9,870 nt of DNA, from positions 1 through 9,870 of the forward strand of contig CANCSL010000041.1 of the NCBI GenBank assembly GCA_947380835.1. The letters are read 5' to 3'. The position numbers and the translations under genes were made by a program. Shown piece by piece: positions 1 through 6,002 of this stretch. The first letter of the stretch is position 1; each line of letters begins with the position of its first letter. Below the pieces are notes generated by a model, which was not told the DNA's origin, made no database searches, and worked only from the letters and a program-made list of their open reading frames with translations. The DNA comes from Actinomycetota bacterium (GTDB lineage: Bacteria > Actinomycetota > Actinomycetes > Nanopelagicales > Nanopelagicaceae).

Positions 1-61
1 TAAGAAGGCTGCCGAGGTGGCTTTGGAAATTGCTGACCTTGTAGGTGTAGCTCATGATTGA
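1..61 (+). CDS. aroK: C-terminal tail of probable shikimate kinase (partial)
   Basis: Only the last 19 codons and a TGA stop are present, reading from base 2 (KKAAEVALEIADLVGVAHD). The tail is too short to identify by motif. It is an open, helix-like end that runs into aroB with an 8-base overlap (ATGATTGA). The name rests on gene order: in Actinobacteria aroK commonly lies immediately upstream of aroB. Shikimate kinase phosphorylates shikimate with ATP in the cytoplasm, two steps after the AroQ product. Another aro gene ending here cannot be excluded. Confidence 0.55.
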   Translation, partial: KKAAEVALEIADLVGVAHD

Positions 62-1109
62 GATCAAGGTTTCCAGCGACCGCGAATATTCGGTTCATAT
101 CGGTGCCAATTGGCGAGAAGAGTTGCTAGAAATTAGCCGCAATTTTGCCAAAGTCTTGGTGATCGCCCCTCAACACATCATTGACCTTTTAGAACTAGAA
201 AATGTTCTTGCATCATTTCCAAATTTATTCTTGCATTCTGTTGCTGATGGCGAAGAACAAAAGACTCTCGTAAGTATTGAGAGCGTGTGGAGCGCATTGG
301 CAGAAAAACAGTTAGGGCGCAAAGACGCAATCGTTGCGATTGGCGGAGGAGCAACTACAGACCTTGCAGGATTCGCCGCAGCTACATGGTTGCGAGGAAT
401 CGATTGGTTTGCCTTTCCATCCACTTTGGCAGGGGCTGTGGATGCAGCAGTTGGTGGGAAAACGGGGATCAATTCGCCAGCTGGAAAAAACCTTATCGGT
501 TCGTTCTATTCGCCTCGAGCAGTTTTTATTGACGTTTCATTTCTAGCAACATTGAGCGATCGAGATTTTGCTGCAGGGCTTGCTGAAGTGATTAAAACCG
601 GCTTTATTGCTAGCGAGGAAATTCTTACAATCCTCGAATCCTGTGCAAACCTTGATGATGCCCGAGTTCATGTTGAGCGATTAATAGCTTTGAGCGTAGC
701 GGTCAAAGCCCGAGTAGTTTCCGAGGATTTTAAGGAAGGCAATCTGCGCGAGATCCTTAATTACGGTCACACGCTAGGTCATGCAATCGAGCGTTCAGAG
801 GGTTTCACCTGGCGCCACGGCGAAGCGATTGCCGTCGGACTTGTTTTTGCCGCTGAGTTGAGTCATTCTCTCTGCGATCTACCCACGGCGATTGTAGATT
901 CCCACCGTAAACTTTTGGCCAAATTTGGTCTGCCAATTACCTATTCGGCAGAGAAATGGGATGCGCTATTAGAGTTTATGAGGTTGGATAAAAAAGTTCG
1001 ATCGGCTTCCCTGAGATTTATTGGGATTTCCGAAGTAGGTAGACCGCAATGGTTAGAAAACGTTCAAGACGAAAAATTGGCTCAAACTTATGAAAGGATT
1101 TCCCAATGA
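54..1109 (+). CDS. aroB: 3-dehydroquinate synthase
   Basis: AroB converts DAHP to 3-dehydroquinate, the second step of the shikimate pathway, using NAD+ and a divalent metal in the cytoplasm. The 351-residue length is normal. Visible motifs: the NAD-binding glycine stretch GGGATTDLAGF at residues 97-107; the substrate/phosphate segment VDAAVGGKTGIN at 129-140 followed by KNLIGSF at 145-151; and the metal site. E178 (in GLAEVIK), H239 (in NYGHTLGH) and H255 (in WRHGEA) fit the three zinc ligands, with H243 at the catalytic histidine position. The spacing H239/H243/H255 equals that of the characterised Aspergillus nidulans enzyme (271/275/287). The ATG at 54 overlaps the upstream stop by 8 bases and has only a weak ribosome site, suggesting coupling to the upstream gene. 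The stop overlaps aroQ by ATGA. No key residue is missing. Confidence 0.97.
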   Translation: MIEIKVSSDREYSVHIGANWREELLEISRNFAKVLVIAPQHIIDLLELENVLASFPNLFLHSVADGEEQKTLVSIESVWSALAEKQLGRKDAIVAIGGGATTDLAGFAAATWLRGIDWFAFPSTLAGAVDAAVGGKTGINSPAGKNLIGSFYSPRAVFIDVSFLATLSDRDFAAGLAEVIKTGFIASEEILTILESCANLDDARVHVERLIALSVAVKARVVSEDFKEGNLREILNYGHTLGHAIERSEGFTWRHGEAIAVGLVFAAELSHSLCDLPTAIVDSHRKLLAKFGLPITYSAEKWDALLEFMRLDKKVRSASLRFIGISEVGRPQWLENVQDEKLAQTYERISQ

Positions 1110-1537
1110 GGATCCTGGTTCTGAATGGCCCTAATCTAGCCAGACTTGATTTGCGGGATTCTGCAATTTACGGGTCTATGACTTTTCCGGATCTCGTTAA
1201 ATTTATCTCTGCCGAAGCTGCAGAGCTGGGCTTTGACGCCGAAGTTCGTCAAACCGATAGTGAGAGCCAGATGATTGGCTGGCTGCACGAGGCGGCAGAT
1301 GGTCAAATCCCAGTGATCATCAATCCGGCGGCCTTCACGCATTATTCCTATTCGATCCGCGATGCCGCTGAACTTGTGAAGGCGCCATTGATTGAGGTCC
1401 ACTTGTCCAATCCATTGGCACGTGAAGAGTTTCGGCATACCTCCGTGATTTCTGGCATTGCCAACGGAACAATTGCGGGTTTTGGTCCTGATTCATATCG
1501 ACTTGCGCTCATGGCCTTAGCCAGGATGGTCAAGTAG
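1106..1537 (+). CDS. aroQ: 3-dehydroquinate dehydratase, type II
   Basis: AroQ dehydrates 3-dehydroquinate to 3-dehydroshikimate, the third shikimate step. At 143 residues it is the usual size for the small dodecameric type II class, unrelated to type I AroD. The catalytic set aligns with the Mycobacterium tuberculosis enzyme at a constant offset of two: R17 and Y22 (flexible lid, IYG), N73 (INPAAFTH), H79, D86, E97 and H99 (IEVHLSNP), R110. The glycine before the lid arginine (LGxR in most members) is aspartate here (LDLR, residues 14-17), a mild change. AAFTHYS and EEFRHTS are of the actinobacterial form. It overlaps aroB by 4 bases (ATGA) and has a clear AAAGGA ribosome site at 1093-1098, 7 bases before the ATG, so it can be initiated independently as well as by coupling. 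Confidence 0.96.
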   Translation: MRILVLNGPNLARLDLRDSAIYGSMTFPDLVKFISAEAAELGFDAEVRQTDSESQMIGWLHEAADGQIPVIINPAAFTHYSYSIRDAAELVKAPLIEVHLSNPLAREEFRHTSVISGIANGTIAGFGPDSYRLALMALARMVK

Positions 1538-1637
1538 GGAAGTAGCAATTTCCTCAGGTATCCTTGCCTTCTGAACTTCCAGCCTCTCAAGCAGAGCGCT
1601 GAATCGACCACATTTTACGAGACGAGATGGACTAACC
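1538..1637 (+). other. aroQ-efp intergenic gap with weak hairpins
   Basis: This 100-bp stretch is the only gap on the + strand between genes of the first cluster. It has no open reading frame of note. AGGGAA at 1536-1541 can pair with TTTCCT at 1549-1554 (one G-U pair, 7-base loop), and GGAAGT at 1538-1543 with ACTTCC at 1575-1580; the two foldings exclude each other. Neither is followed by a T-run, so this is not a convincing intrinsic terminator. TATCCT at 1559-1564 is a possible -10 for efp but has no recognisable -35. A weak ribosome site, GAGATGG (1624-1630), lies 7 bases before the efp ATG. Confidence 0.3.
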
Positions 1638-2198
1638 ATGGCAACGACCAATGACTTAAAGAATGGCATGACCCTTGATATTGATGGTCAACTCTGGAAT
1701 GTCGTGGAGTTTCAGCACGTCAAGCCGGGCAAGGGTCCAGCCTTTGTTCGCACTAAGTTGAAGTCGGTGCTTTCCGGCAAAGTCGTAGATCGCACTTTTA
1801 ACGCAGGCGTCAAGGTTGATGTAGCAATCCTCGAGAAGCGTGACATGCAGTTCTTGTACAAGGATGGTGAAGACTTCGTATTCATGGATTCCAAAACATA
1901 CGACCAGATCAATATTTCGGCACAAACCGTTGGAGATTCTGCCGACTATATGCTCGAGAATTGCGATGCAATCGTAGGCATCCACGAAGGAAACCCACTT
2001 TTCATCGAACTGCCCGCCTCGGTTGAAATGACCATCACCTATACAGAGCCTGGACTCCAAGGGGATCGCTCTTCAGGTGGAACCAAACCTGCAACTCTAG
2101 AAACCGGCGTATCGATTCAAGTGCCGCTTTTTATAAAGCAGGATGAGAAAATCTTGGTTGACACTCGCAACGGGGCATATCTCGGTCGCGCAAACTAA
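1638..2198 (+). CDS. efp: Elongation factor P, PGKGP-loop type
   Basis: EF-P binds between the P and E sites of ribosomes stalled on consecutive prolines and promotes peptide bond formation. It has 186 residues in three beta-barrel domains: KOW-like domain I about 1-63, OB domain II about 64-128, and OB domain III about 129-186, ending in the family-typical VDTRNG...YLGRA. The functional loop of domain I reads KPGKGPAF at 29-36, with K32 at the tip. The PGKGP form (prolines at 30 and 34) is the subfamily known from Actinobacteria such as Corynebacterium, in which the lysine works without beta-lysylation, hydroxylation or rhamnosylation. No EpmA/EpmB or EarP gene lies nearby, consistent with that. 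The ATG at 1638 is fixed by family length. The TAA stop shares one base with the nusB ATG (TAATG). Confidence 0.97.
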   Translation: MATTNDLKNGMTLDIDGQLWNVVEFQHVKPGKGPAFVRTKLKSVLSGKVVDRTFNAGVKVDVAILEKRDMQFLYKDGEDFVFMDSKTYDQINISAQTVGDSADYMLENCDAIVGIHEGNPLFIELPASVEMTITYTEPGLQGDRSSGGTKPATLETGVSIQVPLFIKQDEKILVDTRNGAYLGRAN

Positions 2199-2602
2199 TG
2201 TCAGCTCGGCGCAAGGCGCGAAAGCGCGCGGTTGATTTCCTCTACGAAGCCGAGATTAAGAAGATAGATCCAAAGTCTCTTCTCGAATCACGACCTCCGG
2301 AGGAGCTCTCTGAAGGTGAATATGCGACCAAGTTGGTGTCAGGTGTTGTAGAGAACCAACGCAAGATTGATGAATTGATTATGACCTATGCCCAAGGCTG
2401 GGACATGGATCGAATGCCTGCCCTTGATCGAAATATCTTGCGGGTAGCAATCTACGAAGTGCTATACGAGCCAGAACTCGCAGACCAAATTGCCATCAAC
2501 GAGGCGGTCGAAATTGCCGAAGATATTTCGACAGTGGATTCGTCGGGATATATCAACGGTGTTCTTGGCCGGATATCTGCTCTGAAAGAATCCTTGATCT
2601 AG
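2198..2602 (+). CDS. nusB: Transcription antitermination factor NusB
   Basis: NusB binds boxA RNA together with ribosomal protein S10 (NusE) and supports antitermination of rRNA transcription. It is a 134-residue, all-helical protein, a normal size. The basic N terminus SARRKARKRAVDFLYEAE (residues 2-19) is the usual arginine-rich RNA-contact helix. The C-terminal half carries the family signature: DRMPALDRNILRVAIYE (71-87), then AINEAVEIAEDIS and GYINGVLGRIS near the end. It begins on the last base of the efp stop (TAATG) with no visible Shine-Dalgarno sequence, so it is probably translated by re-initiation after efp. Its TAG stop is directly adjacent to the stop of the convergent bldD-like gene, with no base between them. 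Confidence 0.95.
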   Translation: MSARRKARKRAVDFLYEAEIKKIDPKSLLESRPPEELSEGEYATKLVSGVVENQRKIDELIMTYAQGWDMDRMPALDRNILRVAIYEVLYEPELADQIAINEAVEIAEDISTVDSSGYINGVLGRISALKESLI

Positions 2603-3157
2603 TCATTCTCTGTTAGCAATGAGAAGTTGTGCCGTCGTGAGTTTCTTCATGATTTCGACTTCGGAAGTAAATGCCAGCAATGCCAAGGTTGTCTGATCGG
2701 ATTCGCGTAGCGAGAGTACTTCGCCATTCCAGTCTTTTCTCTTTGCGCAGATCAGTGCTGCAAATTGGGAAATCATGGCTAGGTCATCGAAGTGTTGAGA
2801 GTACGCGTGCAATCTGCGCAAATCCAAAACTGTTCGCGCTCGGATAGCTGAAGTTGGCATGGGTCGGTCGAGACCAAGCAACTGATCGATGGGGACTTGA
2901 TAAAAGTCGGCAAGCTCTATGGCTTTTCGGAGCGACAGGGCGCGATCATTGCGCTCGTAGGATCCAACCACTACTGCCTTCCACAATCCTTGGGATTTTC
3001 GCTCCACCTGGTGCAGAGTCAGCCCTTGGCTTTTCCGTACTTTCCGGAGATTTGCCCCAATTATTGCCATGGCGTCGGCTGAGTCTGGGTGAGATTTGCG
3101 GAAAGTCACAATTCCTAGGCTATCTAGAGCGGACACGTGTGCGATTTCAATATCCAC
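2603..3157 (-). CDS. bldD: BldD-family regulator with c-di-GMP signature
   Basis: This is a small DNA-binding regulator, 184 residues from the GTG at 3157. The N-terminal half has an XRE-type helix-turn-helix (about 31-98) nearly identical to Streptomyces BldD in KSQG.WKAVVVGSYER.DRA (54-73) and ELADFY.VP (81-89). The C-terminal half keeps the cyclic-di-GMP motif RxD-X8-RxxD, as R140-K-D142 and R151-E-S-D154, which in Streptomyces lets a c-di-GMP tetramer dimerise BldD. The C-terminal tail is short. The neighbours nusB and pyrR are those of Streptomyces bldD, supporting orthology. The start is uncertain: GTG 3157 would make a leaderless message seven bases after TAGGTT; GTG 3109 has AGGA only 3 bases upstream; ATG 3070 matches the homologues' N terminus best but has no ribosome site. 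Its regulon cannot be read from this window. Confidence 0.9.
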   Translation of the reverse strand: MDIEIAHVSALDSLGIVTFRKSHPDSADAMAIIGANLRKVRKSQGLTLHQVERKSQGLWKAVVVGSYERNDRALSLRKAIELADFYQVPIDQLLGLDRPMPTSAIRARTVLDLRRLHAYSQHFDDLAMISQFAALICAKRKDWNGEVLSLRESDQTTLALLAFTSEVEIMKKLTTAQLLIANRE

Positions 3158-3160
3158 AAG

Positions 3161-3169
3161 TGATAACCT
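3161..3169 (+). promoter_or_regulatory. Candidate extended -10 promoter of the pyr operon
   Basis: TGATAACCT fits the extended -10 form TGn-TAnnnT, with the hexamer TAACCT at 3164-3169. A start at the purines 3176 or 3178 would place the PyrR-binding hairpin at the very 5' end of the message. No good -35 is seen at 16-19 bases spacing, as expected for an extended -10 promoter. It is the only plausible promoter between bldD and pyrR. This is inferred from pattern only. Confidence 0.45.
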
Positions 3170-3170
3170 A
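3165..3170 (-). promoter_or_regulatory. Candidate -10 for the bldD-like gene
   Basis: On the minus strand this reads TAGGTT (TAnnnT), ending exactly 7 bases before the GTG at 3157. Transcription would then start on the start codon itself, giving a leaderless mRNA, a common arrangement in Actinobacteria. There is no -35 and no TG extension. The hexamer overlaps the opposite-strand pyr -10 by five of six base pairs. Low confidence, because the translation start is itself unsettled. Confidence 0.25.
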
Positions 3171-3179
3171 CGGCTGTAG

Positions 3180-3220
3180 TCCTTTAACGACCCGTCCTGT
3201 GAGGCGGCAAAGGAGCTTAA
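3180..3220 (+). promoter_or_regulatory. PyrR-binding loop covering the pyrR ribosome site
   Basis: The sequence GTCCTGTGAGGC (3194-3205) contains the PyrR-binding-loop core UCCNGNGAGG without mismatch. The fold is: lower stem T3180-T3185 with A3209-A3214 (TCCTTT/AAAGGA, 6 pairs); an internal loop AACGAC opposite a single C3208; upper stem 3192-3196 with 3203-3207 (one G-U); and hexaloop CUGUGA. The 3' arm of the lower stem is itself the Shine-Dalgarno sequence AAAGGAG (3209-3215), 5 bases before the pyrR ATG. PyrR bound with UMP or UTP would therefore hide the ribosome site, giving translational repression as described for mycobacterial pyr leaders rather than the attenuation by terminator seen in Bacillus. 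No terminator or T-run follows, in agreement. Confidence 0.85.
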
Positions 3221-3751
3221 ATGAGTACTGTTTTAGATTCAGGCGATATCGCCCGCGCACTTAAGCGCATTTCTCATGAAATTGTTGAACATAATCATGG
3301 GCTATCCAACGTCACTTTGATGGGCATACCAACTCGAGGTGCCTTTCTGGCAAACCGCATTGCCGCCCATTTGGCCGAGATTGAACTCGCCCCGCCAGTC
3401 GGCACCATCGACACGACGTTATATCGCGACGATTTGCGCATGATCGCCCCTAAACCGCTGATGACCTCTCAATTACCGCTGGGCGGGATCGAAGGCCGCG
3501 ACATTGTTCTCGTTGATGACGTTCTCTTCTCCGGTCGAACTATCCGCGCTGCACTGGATGCTCTAGGAGATCTTGGTCGACCGCGCACTGTTCAGCTAGC
3601 AGTTTTAGTAGATCGCGGACATCGCCAACTTCCGATTCGAGCCGACTATGTTGGCAAGAATTTGCCCACCTCGGCTTCCGAGAAAGTTCGTGTCTGCTTG
3701 CTAGAAGTAGATGGGGAAGATTTAGTCGAGATCACGGGGGCCATGAAGTGA
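3221..3751 (+). CDS. pyrR: Pyrimidine operon regulator PyrR / uracil phosphoribosyltransferase-like
   Basis: PyrR binds the pyr leader RNA in response to uridine nucleotides, and in many species also has uracil phosphoribosyltransferase activity. The 176-residue length is normal. It has the type I phosphoribosyltransferase fold: the PRPP-binding motif IVLVDDVLFSGRT at 95-107, the preceding MGIPTRGAFLANR (34-46), and the PyrR-specific LVDRGHRQLPIRADYVGKNL near 129-148, then PTS. It is the first gene of the operon, downstream of a hairpin matching its own target, so autoregulation is expected. The start is set by a strong AAAGGAG ribosome site 5 bases upstream of ATG 3221. The stop overlaps pyrB in the four bases GTGA. 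Whether it still makes UMP from uracil cannot be judged from sequence alone. Confidence 0.96.
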   Translation: MSTVLDSGDIARALKRISHEIVEHNHGLSNVTLMGIPTRGAFLANRIAAHLAEIELAPPVGTIDTTLYRDDLRMIAPKPLMTSQLPLGGIEGRDIVLVDDVLFSGRTIRAALDALGDLGRPRTVQLAVLVDRGHRQLPIRADYVGKNLPTSASEKVRVCLLEVDGEDLVEITGAMK

Positions 3752-4707
3752 ATTCGCACCTGCTTTCAATAAATGATCTTTCAGTCGTTGAGGCCATTGC
3801 TATTCTCAATACTGCTGAGGAACTCGGCAAGATTTCTGATGGTCCAATGAAGAAGTTGCCGACGCTGCGCGGAAGAACCATTGTCAATCTCTTCTTCGAA
3901 GATTCAACTCGCACTCGTATCTCTTTTGAAACGGCAGCCAAAAGACTCTCAGCTGACGTCATCAATTTTTCAGCAAAAGGATCAAGCGTAAGCAAGGGTG
4001 AAAGCTTGAAGGACACGGCGCAAACTCTGCAGGCGATCGGTGCTGACGCCGTCGTCATTCGCCACTCGGCATCGGGGGCGGCGCAACGTCTGGCAGATTC
4101 AGGATGGATTTCTGCAGCGGTAATCAATGCCGGAGATGGGACTCATGAGCATCCCACTCAAGCGCTTCTTGACGCACTCACCATTCGTCAACATTTCCCC
4201 AACAACGGCGGGGATCTCTCTGGACTCAAAATTGCCATCGTTGGAGACGTCCTGCATTCTCGTGTGGCTCGGAGCAACGTTCTTCTTCTGACAAAGCTTG
4301 GTGCGCAAGTTACCTTGATCGCACCGCCCACCCTTTTGCCAGTCGGGATCGAAACGTGGCCAGTTTCCTATTCATTTGATCTAGATCAAGTACTTCCTGA
4401 GATGGATGTTGTGATGATGCTGCGAGTACAACAGGAGCGTATGAGCAATTTCTTTTTCCCTACCGCCCGTGAATATTCGAAGTCCTATGGTTTAACCAAT
4501 GCTCGCTTAGCCTGCTTGAAGTCCACGGCGATCGTGATGCATCCCGGGCCGATGAATCGTGGCTTAGAAATTTCATCCGAAAGTGCTGATGCAAAGAATT
4601 CGGTGGTGCTAGAGCAAGTGGCCAATGGCGTACTTATACGTATGGCTGTTTTATACACATTACTTGGAGGGGTTCCACTTCAAGGGGGAGCAGAGACTAA
4701 ATCATGA
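3748..4707 (+). CDS. pyrB: Aspartate carbamoyltransferase, catalytic chain
   Basis: PyrB condenses carbamoyl phosphate with aspartate to N-carbamoyl-aspartate, the committed step of pyrimidine synthesis. It has 319 residues. The carbamoyl-phosphate loop FEDSTRTR is at 50-57; the mobile loop SKGESLKDT at 82-90 carries the active-site Ser/Lys pair; HPTQALLD is at 135-142; the aspartate-binding RVQQER at 226-231; and HPGPMNRG at 265-272. Together these distinguish it from ornithine carbamoyltransferase. No regulatory chain gene (pyrI) accompanies it, so a simple catalytic trimer, possibly associated with PyrC, is likely; control would then rest on PyrR. The start is GTG at 3748 in a GTGA overlap with pyrR, with only a G-run at 3736-3740 as ribosome site. 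It ends in an ATGA overlap with pyrC. Confidence 0.96.
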   Translation: MNSHLLSINDLSVVEAIAILNTAEELGKISDGPMKKLPTLRGRTIVNLFFEDSTRTRISFETAAKRLSADVINFSAKGSSVSKGESLKDTAQTLQAIGADAVVIRHSASGAAQRLADSGWISAAVINAGDGTHEHPTQALLDALTIRQHFPNNGGDLSGLKIAIVGDVLHSRVARSNVLLLTKLGAQVTLIAPPTLLPVGIETWPVSYSFDLDQVLPEMDVVMMLRVQQERMSNFFFPTAREYSKSYGLTNARLACLKSTAIVMHPGPMNRGLEISSESADAKNSVVLEQVANGVLIRMAVLYTLLGGVPLQGGAETKS

Positions 4708-6002
4708 GGACATTATTAAAGAATGCAAAACTCCCTAACGGCGAACTGGTGGACATTCTCATTGCAGACCGTCTGATTGCACAGGTCGCACCTTCGATAT
4801 CCGAGACGGCCGATCGCATTATCGAGCTGAATGCAGCTTATGTTCTGCCGGGGTTGGTGGATCTCCATACACATCTGCGCGAGCCTGGCCGAGAGGATGC
4901 CGAGACAGTGGCAACGGGATCGCGTTCGGCAGTTAAGGGTGGTTACACAGCAGTTTCGGCTATGGCAAATACACATCCGGTGGCAGATACCGCCGGAGTC
5001 GTGGAACAAGTTTTCCGACTTGGTCAAGAGGCCGGACTGTGCGATGTATTTCCTATCGGTGCAGTCACCGAAGGTCTTAATGGTGAAAAATTGGCTGAAC
5101 TTGGGGCGATGGCAGAGTCGGTCGCTCGGGTACGAATTTTTAGTGACGATGGCAAATGTGTTCATGATCCATTGGTCATGCGACGAGCGCTCGAGTACGT
5201 CAAGAGTTTCAACGGAATTATCGCTCAACATGCCCAAGAGCCTCGGCTCACCGAGGGCGCCCAAATGAATGAAGGAAGTGTTTCTTCTGTTCTGGGCCTA
5301 ACTGGCTGGCCAGCGATCGCCGAAGAGGCGATTATTGCTCGTGACTTACTCTTGGCAGAGCATGTTCAAAGCCGATTGCATATATGTCACCTCACTACCG
5401 CTGGTGGAGTCGAACTTGTCCGCTGGGCTAAATCACGCGGCGTACAAGTCACAGCAGAAGTAACACCACATCATTTATTACTTACAGATGAAAGCGTGCG
5501 CAGTTATGACCCGGTTTTCAAGGTAAATCCACCCTTACGTTCTGAAAGAGATGTTCTCGCCCTCCGAGCAGGATTGGCGGATGGCACAATCGATGTAGTC
5601 GCCACTGATCACGCGCCCCATCCCACCGAAGATAAGGAGTGCGAGTGGCAATCTGCCGCGTTTGGCATGTTGGGACTCGAGACAGCGCTGTCGGTTGTGG
5701 TCACCACCATGGTCAAGACCGGATTGATGACGTGGAGTCAATTGGCAGATCGCATGTCCATTTCGCCAGCCCGTATCGCTGGGTACAACGAACACGGACA
5801 GGAGATTGCCGAGGGAAGTATTGCCAATCTCACAGTGGTCGACCCCGATGCTACTTACCGAGTCGATCGCTCAACCAGTGAATCCAAGAGCAGAAACAAC
5901 CCATTCCATGGGCTTGAGCTTCAAGGAATGGTTACGCACGTTCTTTTTGCAGGTAAATTAGTTTTAGATAATGGCGTTGTGAATGCGAGAGTGAATGACT
6001 AA
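4704..6002 (+). CDS. pyrC: Dihydroorotase, class I
   Basis: PyrC reversibly cyclises N-carbamoyl-aspartate to dihydroorotate. The 432 residues match the long class I enzymes (Aquifex and Bacillus type), not the roughly 350-residue E. coli class. Metal-binding residues line up with Bacillus anthracis dihydroorotase: H55 and H57 (DLHTHLREPG), D148 (FSDDGK), H176 (AQHAQEP), H229 (HICHLTTAGG) and D302 (ATDHAPH). R59 and N89 (MANT) are the expected substrate contacts, and AEVTPHHLLLTDE lies at 251-263. All ligands are present, so this is a catalytic enzyme and not the inactive pseudo-dihydroorotase found with some ATCases. The ATG overlaps the pyrB stop (ATGA). A GGGGGAG stretch sits 13 bases upstream, which is too far for a good ribosome site, so coupling is likely. 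The end overlaps carA by 8 bases. Confidence 0.96.
   Translation: MRTLLKNAKLPNGELVDILIADRLIAQVAPSISETADRIIELNAAYVLPGLVDLHTHLREPGREDAETVATGSRSAVKGGYTAVSAMANTHPVADTAGVVEQVFRLGQEAGLCDVFPIGAVTEGLNGEKLAELGAMAESVARVRIFSDDGKCVHDPLVMRRALEYVKSFNGIIAQHAQEPRLTEGAQMNEGSVSSVLGLTGWPAIAEEAIIARDLLLAEHVQSRLHICHLTTAGGVELVRWAKSRGVQVTAEVTPHHLLLTDESVRSYDPVFKVNPPLRSERDVLALRAGLADGTIDVVATDHAPHPTEDKECEWQSAAFGMLGLETALSVVVTTMVKTGLMTWSQLADRMSISPARIAGYNEHGQEIAEGSIANLTVVDPDATYRVDRSTSESKSRNNPFHGLELQGMVTHVLFAGKLVLDNGVVNARVND

Noticed and set aside
2606..2625. TTCTC/GAGAA hairpin as a bidirectional terminator of nusB and bldD
   Set aside because: Only five pairs, mostly weak, with a 10-base loop and no T-run on either strand.
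3089..3109. GTGA...TCAC inverted repeat as a BldD operator for autoregulation
   Set aside because: Four-base arms with a 13-base spacer are expected by chance, and the site may be coding if GTG 3157 or GTG 3109 is the start.
2854..3264. 136-codon plus-strand frame across bldD and into pyrR
   Set aside because: It lies antisense to a clear BldD homologue and overlaps the PyrR leader and start in another frame; the translation resembles no family.
4716..5264. 182-codon minus-strand frame inside pyrC
   Set aside because: The opposite strand encodes conserved dihydroorotase motifs throughout; the antisense product is low in recognisable features and rich in Cys and His from reversed codons.
4716..6002. 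Possibility that pyrC is an inactive pseudo-dihydroorotase
   Set aside because: All metal ligands and substrate residues of class I enzymes are present.
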